This document shows, piece by piece, positions 13,792 to 17,566 of a stretch of 17,566 nucleotides of DNA. The stretch is from contig JAFQOM010000097.1 of the NCBI GenBank assembly GCA_017403205.1, positions 1 to 17,566 on the forward strand, in the 5' to 3' direction. The position numbers and the translations under genes are program-made. The first letter of the stretch is position 1; every line of letters begins with the position of its first letter. The DNA comes from Clostridia bacterium. GTDB lineage: Bacteria > Bacillota_A > Clostridia > Christensenellales > UBA1242. The notes beneath the pieces were generated by a model that did not search any database, was not told where the DNA came from, and was given only the letters and a program-made list of their open reading frames with translations.

Positions 13792-15526
13792 TTTTTTTAC
13801 CCCCTTTTTTTGTTTGTTGATTATAAATATCCTTGTATATATCACAAGTTTTTAGCAATGTATTGTGTTTGCCTTGAGCAATAATTTTACCTTTATCCAA
13901 AACAATAATCATGTCTGCAGCTTGCAAACTATTTATACGTTGAGCGATAATAATTTTTGTTGTATCTGGCATTTCTTCTTTAAGCGCTTTTCTTATTAAG
14001 GAATCCGTTTTAGTATCAACCGCACTTGTAGAATCGTCTAATATTAAAATCTTTGGTTTTTTAAGCAAGGCTCTTGCTATACAAAGTCTTTGTTTTTGAC
14101 CACCACTAAAATTTGATCCGCCTTGTTCAACATGCGTATCATACTTGTCTGGCAAAGTTTTTATAAAGTCATCCATACAAGCAACCTTGCAAGCATGTTT
14201 AATTTCTTTATCGGTAGCTTTTGCATTGCCCCATTTTAAATTTTCTTTTATAGTGCCGCTAAACAACACATTTTTTTGCAAAACAACACTAACAGCATCT
14301 CTTAAAGCTTTTACATCATAATCTTTTACATTTTTACCAGCAACAAAAACATTACCAGCAGTTGTGTCATACAATCTTGGTATTAGACTTACAAGGGTGC
14401 TTTTACTACTACCTGTTGCGCCCAACACGCCAATTGTTTGGCCAGATTTAATTTTAAGGTTTATATCTTTTAAAACTAATTTAGAAAAGTCGCCTGTGTA
14501 GCTAAAAGAAACATTGTCAAAAACGATTTCGCCATTTTTTACATCAATTATTGCATTTTCTGGGCTAACTATATCTGGTTGTTCGTTTAAAACCTCTATA
14601 ATTCTTTCACAAGACGGCCTAGAAATTGTTATGTTTACAACAACCATAGAAAACATTAAAAGAGAGTTTAACATTTGCATAGAATATGTAAACATAATTG
14701 TAAGCTCGCCCGTGGTTAATGCAGTTCCATTTGAATTAACAATTAATTTAGCACCAATAAAAGCAACCAAAATCATACAAGTGTAAACTGCAAATTGCAT
14801 TAATGGAGAGTTGTATGCCAAGAGCTTTCTTGCTCTAGAATAATCTTTATAAATAGAATTACTTATATTGCCAAATTTTTTAACTTCATAGTCTTCTCTT
14901 GCATAAGCTTTTACAACCCTTGCACCTCTAACATTTTCTTCTACAACTTGGTTTAGGTCGTCATATTCTTTAATAACTTTTACAAAAATAGGGTGTACAA
15001 GTTTCATTATCAAAATCAAGCCAGCAAATAAGAGGGGGCAAGCAATTAAAAATATAATGGCTAATTTTGCGTTAACAGTAAAGGTCATAATTAAAGTAAA
15101 AATAAGCACAAGTGGACTTCTTATTGCTATTCTTATAATCATTTGGTAAGACATTTGAACAAAGTTAACATCTGTGGTAATTCTGGTAATTAAACTAGCA
15201 GGCGAAAATTTATCTATGTTTTTAAATGAAAAGTCTTGAATTTTATGATATAAATCTTTTCTTAAATTTTTTGCAAATCCGCTACTTGCTTTAGAACAAC
15301 TAACGCCGGATAAAACACCAAAAACAAAAGATAATAAGGCCATAACAACAAGCATGATACCAACCTTTATAATAATGCTCATCTGTCTGCCAGAAACAGC
15401 ATCAAGTAGGTCTGCAATAAAGTAAGGCATTAACACATCAAGAACAACTTCTATTGCAACATAAACACCTGAAAGTATAGATGCTTTTTTATATTCTCGC
15501 ACGCTTTTAAACAATTTTCTAAACAT
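13778..15526 (-). CDS. Heterodimeric ABC exporter, subunit with degenerate catalytic site
   Basis: A 582-residue half-transporter: membrane domain of six helices (about 15-305) and ATPase domain (about 330-570). Walker A is GATGSSKST (369-377). The signature FSGGQ (473-477) is near canonical. The Walker B Glu is replaced by Asp498 (ILILDDSTSAVD), and the switch His by Gln529 (IIAQR). These are the hallmarks of the TM287/BmrC/LmrC-type subunit. With the next gene, one ATP site is competent (that gene's Walker motifs plus this signature) and one is degenerate. It is first in the operon and its last codons hold the next gene's start. The promoter region carries an inverted repeat that looks like a regulator site, which fits an inducible drug exporter. 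No regulator gene is in the window. Confidence 0.93.
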   Translation of the reverse strand: MFRKLFKSVREYKKASILSGVYVAIEVVLDVLMPYFIADLLDAVSGRQMSIIIKVGIMLVVMALLSFVFGVLSGVSCSKASSGFAKNLRKDLYHKIQDFSFKNIDKFSPASLITRITTDVNFVQMSYQMIIRIAIRSPLVLIFTLIMTFTVNAKLAIIFLIACPLLFAGLILIMKLVHPIFVKVIKEYDDLNQVVEENVRGARVVKAYAREDYEVKKFGNISNSIYKDYSRARKLLAYNSPLMQFAVYTCMILVAFIGAKLIVNSNGTALTTGELTIMFTYSMQMLNSLLMFSMVVVNITISRPSCERIIEVLNEQPDIVSPENAIIDVKNGEIVFDNVSFSYTGDFSKLVLKDINLKIKSGQTIGVLGATGSSKSTLVSLIPRLYDTTAGNVFVAGKNVKDYDVKALRDAVSVVLQKNVLFSGTIKENLKWGNAKATDKEIKHACKVACMDDFIKTLPDKYDTHVEQGGSNFSGGQKQRLCIARALLKKPKILILDDSTSAVDTKTDSLIRKALKEEMPDTTKIIIAQRINSLQAADMIIVLDKGKIIAQGKHNTLLKTCDIYKDIYNQQTKKGGKKNESK

Positions 15527-15619
15527 TTATTTTCAGCTCCTTTTTTAGTAATTTTGATATTAATTATTGGGCTTTAATGCTGATGTTAATTATGCTTACG
15601 TTTTATAAAACCCAACAAT

Positions 15620-15633
15620 ACAAACAAGTTTGT
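15620..15633. repeat. Inverted repeat ACAAAC-AA-GTTTGT
   Basis: A perfect 6-base-arm palindrome, downstream of the predicted start of the ABC operon and 25 bases from the centre of the main palindrome. Its CAAAC/GTTTG arms match the half-sites there in inverted order, so it may be an auxiliary site or chance. Confidence 0.3.
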
Positions 15634-15638
15634 GTTAA

Positions 15639-15664
15639 AAAATAGTTTGAACTCAAACTATTTT
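15639..15664. promoter_or_regulatory. Palindromic operator candidate over the ABC operon start site
   Basis: AAAATAGTTTGA and TCAAACTATTTT form a perfect 12-base-arm inverted repeat with a 2-base centre (AC). The left edge continues into T6 on the minus strand. It overlaps the -10 box and the expected start of transcription of the ABC operon, where a repressor would block it. The core TTTGA-N2-TCAAA resembles MarR-type boxes (FabT-like sites have TTTGA-N3-TCAAA). It could alternatively be a terminator hairpin for read-through. Confidence 0.55.
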
Positions 15665-15687
15665 ATTTAAAATTGCGTATTTGTCAA
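15660..15687 (-). promoter_or_regulatory. Promoter of the ABC exporter operon
   Basis: Minus strand -35 TTGACA (15687-15682, perfect), 16-base spacer, -10 TAAAAT (15665-15660). The start is expected near 15653, the centre of the palindrome. The leader is about 125 bases. The -35 box overlaps another short inverted repeat, CAAAC-A-GTTTG (15685-15695). Confidence 0.65.
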
Positions 15688-15799
15688 ACAGTTTGCGATA
15701 AGCGTTAAAATATTTATTAATTAATATAGTATAAAATGCATATTTATGTACTTAAAGCTTTAGATATAAAAACAATGGTTTTATAAAATATAAATTTGT

Positions 15800-15828
15800 T
15801 TGTTAAATAACAACTATTTTGCTAAAAT
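15800..15828 (+). promoter_or_regulatory. Promoter of galE
   Basis: -35 TTGTTA (15800-15805), 17-base spacer, -10 TAAAAT (15823-15828). The start near 15835 leaves a leader of about 20 bases carrying AAGGAGAG (15842-15849). Confidence 0.55.
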
Positions 15829-15854
15829 ATAAACATTAAAAAAGGAGAGATAAG

Positions 15855-16856
15855 ATGAAAGTTTTATTAACTGGTGGCTTGGGATATATAGGCAGCCACA
15901 CTGCCGTTGAACTTATTAACGAGGGGTTTGATGTAGAAATTATGGATAACCTGTACAACTCGAATATAAATGTTGTAGAAAAACTTAAAAAAATAACCAA
16001 CAAGGAAGTAAAATTTTATAAAATAGACCTTTTAGATGTTGAGGGGATGGATAATCTTTTTAAGCAAGGCAAATATGACGCGGTTATTCATTTTGCGGGA
16101 CTTAAAGCGGTGGGTGAATCCTCCATAAAACCATTAATGTATTATGAAAACAATATAACAGGAACAATTAATCTTTTAAAAGCAATGGAAAAGTATAAAG
16201 TAAACAACCTTGTCTTTAGTTCTTCGGCTTGTGTATATTCTGACAAAAACGTTGCGCCATTTCATGAAGAAGATATTATATCTCCAATTAACCCATATGG
16301 AAGAACAAAATATTTTATAGAAGAAATTATTAAAGATTATGCCAATGCAAATAAATGTTTTAAAGCAGTAATATTAAGGTATTTCAATCCAATTGGCGCA
16401 CATGAAAGTGGTCTTATTGGCGAAAATCCTAATGGAATACCAAACAATTTAATGCCATATATAGCAAGGGTTGCCTTTGGTAAATTAAAAGAATTAAGTG
16501 TTTTTGGCAATGACTATGATACACCAGACGGAACAGGGGTGAGAGATTATATTCACGTAGTAGATTTGGCAAAAGGACACGTTGCAGCATTAAATCATAT
16601 AAAGGATTTTGATGGATATAAAATTTATAATTTGGGCACAGGTCATGGATATAGTGTGCTAGACGTTGTTAATGCTTTTAACAAGGTGTGTGGCAATAAA
16701 GTAAATTATAAAATAGTTGACCGCCGCCCAGGTGACGCCGCATGCGTGTATGCATGTCCTGACAAAGCATATAAAGATCTTGGTTTTAAAACAACAAAAA
16801 CCTTAGATGAGATGTGCTATTCTTCTTATAATTTTGAAAAAAACAATAAAGATTAA
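15855..16856 (+). CDS. galE: UDP-glucose 4-epimerase
   Basis: A 333-residue cytosolic NAD-dependent enzyme of the extended short-chain dehydrogenase family. It interconverts UDP-glucose and UDP-galactose, linking the Leloir pathway to envelope polysaccharide synthesis. The NAD fold starts with TGGLGYIGSH (6-15). The catalytic Ser124 (FSSSACVYS) and the Tyr148-x3-Lys152 pair (NPYGRTK) are present. Substrate-loop marks are RYFNPIGAH (175-183), NLMPYIARVA and DGTGVRDYIHVVDLA. The C-terminus (TLDEMCYSSYNFEKNNKD) is a few residues shorter than in many GalE proteins. The start has AAGGAGAG at ideal spacing. It is a single-gene unit with its own promoter and terminator. It acts on nucleotide sugars downstream of the kind of mutase encoded at 4777. 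Confidence 0.96.
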   Translation: MKVLLTGGLGYIGSHTAVELINEGFDVEIMDNLYNSNINVVEKLKKITNKEVKFYKIDLLDVEGMDNLFKQGKYDAVIHFAGLKAVGESSIKPLMYYENNITGTINLLKAMEKYKVNNLVFSSSACVYSDKNVAPFHEEDIISPINPYGRTKYFIEEIIKDYANANKCFKAVILRYFNPIGAHESGLIGENPNGIPNNLMPYIARVAFGKLKELSVFGNDYDTPDGTGVRDYIHVVDLAKGHVAALNHIKDFDGYKIYNLGTGHGYSVLDVVNAFNKVCGNKVNYKIVDRRPGDAACVYACPDKAYKDLGFKTTKTLDEMCYSSYNFEKNNKD

Positions 16857-16857
16857 T

Positions 16858-16891
16858 AAAAAAACCAGCAAAGTTCTGCTGGTTTTTTTAT
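16858..16891. terminator. Bidirectional terminator between galE and the VTT-domain gene
   Basis: AACCAGCA (16863-16870) pairs with TGCTGGTT (16877-16884) around 6 bases. A-rich sequence precedes the stem and a run of T follows it, so it serves both converging genes. It is the most GC-rich terminator stem in the window. Confidence 0.9.
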
Positions 16892-16918
16892 TGAATTAAC
16901 TAGCAAAAAAAGAGTTTT

Positions 16919-17566
16919 TTAACCTAGTTTATTATTTGTTTTTTTGTTAAAAACAAACACTTTGTCGTTAAAAATCCTTCTAATCTTACTTTTTTTATTA
17001 AAAAAAACTACTATAAGGCACAAAAAAACAATGGCAATTAAAGCCCAAACCCAAATACCCCATGAGTGAAACGGAATGATATATCCCGCACCAATAAAGC
17101 ATAAACAAAACAGACCGACCGGTCGGGTAATTAAATTTGTTATTAAAAAGAATTTAAAATTCATATTCATAACCCCAGCAAGCATGCACAACAAGTCGTC
17201 AGGGAACATTGGAAAAAGCATCATAAAGAAGAATATGATATTGCTATTTTTAAGTTTGTTTTGAAAAGAGGCCGATCTTTGTTTGCCAAAAATTAAGTTT
17301 AAAAACTTTATACCAAATGTTTTGCCTAATAGGTAAGCAAAAATGCTGCCAAGCATAATAGAAAGTGTACTTAATAAAAATGTATAAAATGGGCCAAAAA
17401 TAACAACCCCAGTAAGAGTGGTTAAAGAAGATGGAAGGGGCAAAAAAGTAACTTGCAAAAATTGTAAAATAACAAAAACAAAATAAGACCAAAAACCAAA
17501 AGATAAAATCCATTCTTTAAGTTTTTGCATGTCGGTTAATATGGTAGAAAGGTTGCTATTTTTAAA
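16919..17566 (-). CDS. TVP38/TMEM64-type VTT-domain membrane protein (5' end beyond window)
   Basis: An integral membrane protein of the DedA/VTT superfamily. Members have re-entrant loops and are linked to lipid scrambling or transport and membrane homeostasis. Visible marks are LPLPSSLTTLTGVVIFGPF, a Gly-rich stretch SIMLGSIFAYLLGKTFG, the second re-entrant motif PMFPDDLLCMLAG, then two more membrane helices and a basic tail (NKKSKIRRIF). The first ATG in the window (17530) has no ribosome binding site. The frame is open through all 12 codons to the window end, and family members carry another helix before this point. I therefore treat the gene as partial, 215 residues visible. Physiological substrate unknown. 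It converges on galE with a shared terminator. Confidence 0.88.
   Translation of the reverse strand, partial: FKNSNLSTILTDMQKLKEWILSFGFWSYFVFVILQFLQVTFLPLPSSLTTLTGVVIFGPFYTFLLSTLSIMLGSIFAYLLGKTFGIKFLNLIFGKQRSASFQNKLKNSNIIFFFMMLFPMFPDDLLCMLAGVMNMNFKFFLITNLITRPVGLFCLCFIGAGYIIPFHSWGIWVWALIAIVFLCLIVVFFNKKSKIRRIFNDKVFVFNKKTNNKLG

Larger units (their letters stand above)
15527..15854. other. Divergent control region between the ABC exporter operon and galE
   Basis: A 328-base gap. It holds the ABC operon promoter (15660-15687), three short inverted repeats built from CAAAC and GTTTG, an AT-rich stretch without recognisable content (about 15700-15795), and the galE promoter (15800-15828) and ribosome binding site. 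No gene is seen. A 16-codon ATG ORF at 15736 has no ribosome binding site. Confidence 0.5.

Noticed and set aside
13792..13845. Longer start for the second ABC exporter subunit (18 extra residues)
   Set aside because: It lies entirely inside the upstream gene without a ribosome binding site, whereas ATG 13791 has GGGGG upstream and the usual N-terminus.
14514..14786. 90-codon plus-strand ORF within the first ABC subunit gene
   Set aside because: Antisense to the domain linker and ATPase start of a clear gene; no ribosome binding site.
15736..15786. 16-codon ORF in the divergent ABC/galE region
   Set aside because: No ribosome binding site and an uninformative sequence; expected by chance in AT-rich DNA.
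17076..17513. 62- and 87-codon ORFs overlapping the VTT-domain gene
   Set aside because: Other-frame shadows; the Phe/Tyr/Trp-rich one is the same hydrophobic DNA read out of frame.
17528..17530. ATG 17530 as the true start of the VTT-domain protein
   Set aside because: No ribosome binding site, frame open to the window end, and family members have more sequence before this point.
1..17566. CRISPR array, insertion sequence or prophage
   Set aside because: No regularly spaced repeats, transposase, integrase or phage structural genes are visible; the MuF-like motif at 1022-1606 is isolated.

Overview
The window reads as chromosomal DNA of a very AT-rich, low-GC Gram-positive-type bacterium (Bacillota or a close relative). 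Evidence for this is the AAGGAGG-type ribosome binding sites, the TTGACA/TATAAT promoters, the short hairpin-plus-T-run terminators, a tRNA with encoded CCA, and gene families typical of Bacillota. TGA is not used as a sense codon in any recognised gene, so the standard code applies. No CRISPR array, insertion sequence, rRNA or replication origin is visible. I cannot name the species.

Layout, left to right. 1-510 (-) is the N-terminal part of a CDF cation efflux transporter cut by the window edge. 567-1761 is a small accessory cassette: a two-gene minus-strand operon encoding a DUF6883-like protein with an N-terminal Cys/His metal-binding motif, and a tightly coupled DUF4926-like partner. This looks like a toxin-immunity or toxin-antitoxin pair. 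It lies directly downstream of a tRNA-Lys(CTT) gene (1776-1851) and between two similar terminators. 1952-4623 (-) is a three-gene membrane-associated set (short membrane protein, SPFH protein with a double zinc ribbon, zinc-ribbon membrane protein) resembling the Bacillus YdjGHI module but without a PspA gene beside it.

4777-8098 (+) holds housekeeping genes: a phosphohexomutase with an unusual sugar-binding loop, dUTPase, and a CNNM/CorC-type CBS-domain membrane protein. 8413-10605 (+) is the transcription accessory protein Tex. 10666-11763 (-) is an unrecognised 365-residue protein with possible internal helical repeats. 11884-15526 (-) is a two-gene operon for a heterodimeric ABC exporter whose two halves carry the complementary degenerate motifs of the TM287/288 type. 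15855-16856 (+) is UDP-glucose 4-epimerase. 16919-17566 (-) is a TVP38/VTT-domain membrane protein whose start lies beyond the window.

Most genes are core functions: ion and drug transport, cell-envelope sugar metabolism, nucleotide sanitation, transcription and tRNA. The points most worth a second look are the DUF6883/DUF4926 cassette beside tRNA-Lys; a recurring arrangement in which a promoter -10 box lies in or next to the 5' arm of a terminator-like hairpin (clearest at tRNA-Lys, also at the ABC exporter operon and possibly at tex); the TTTGA-N2-TCAAA palindrome over the ABC exporter promoter; and the altered active-site loop of the phosphohexomutase.
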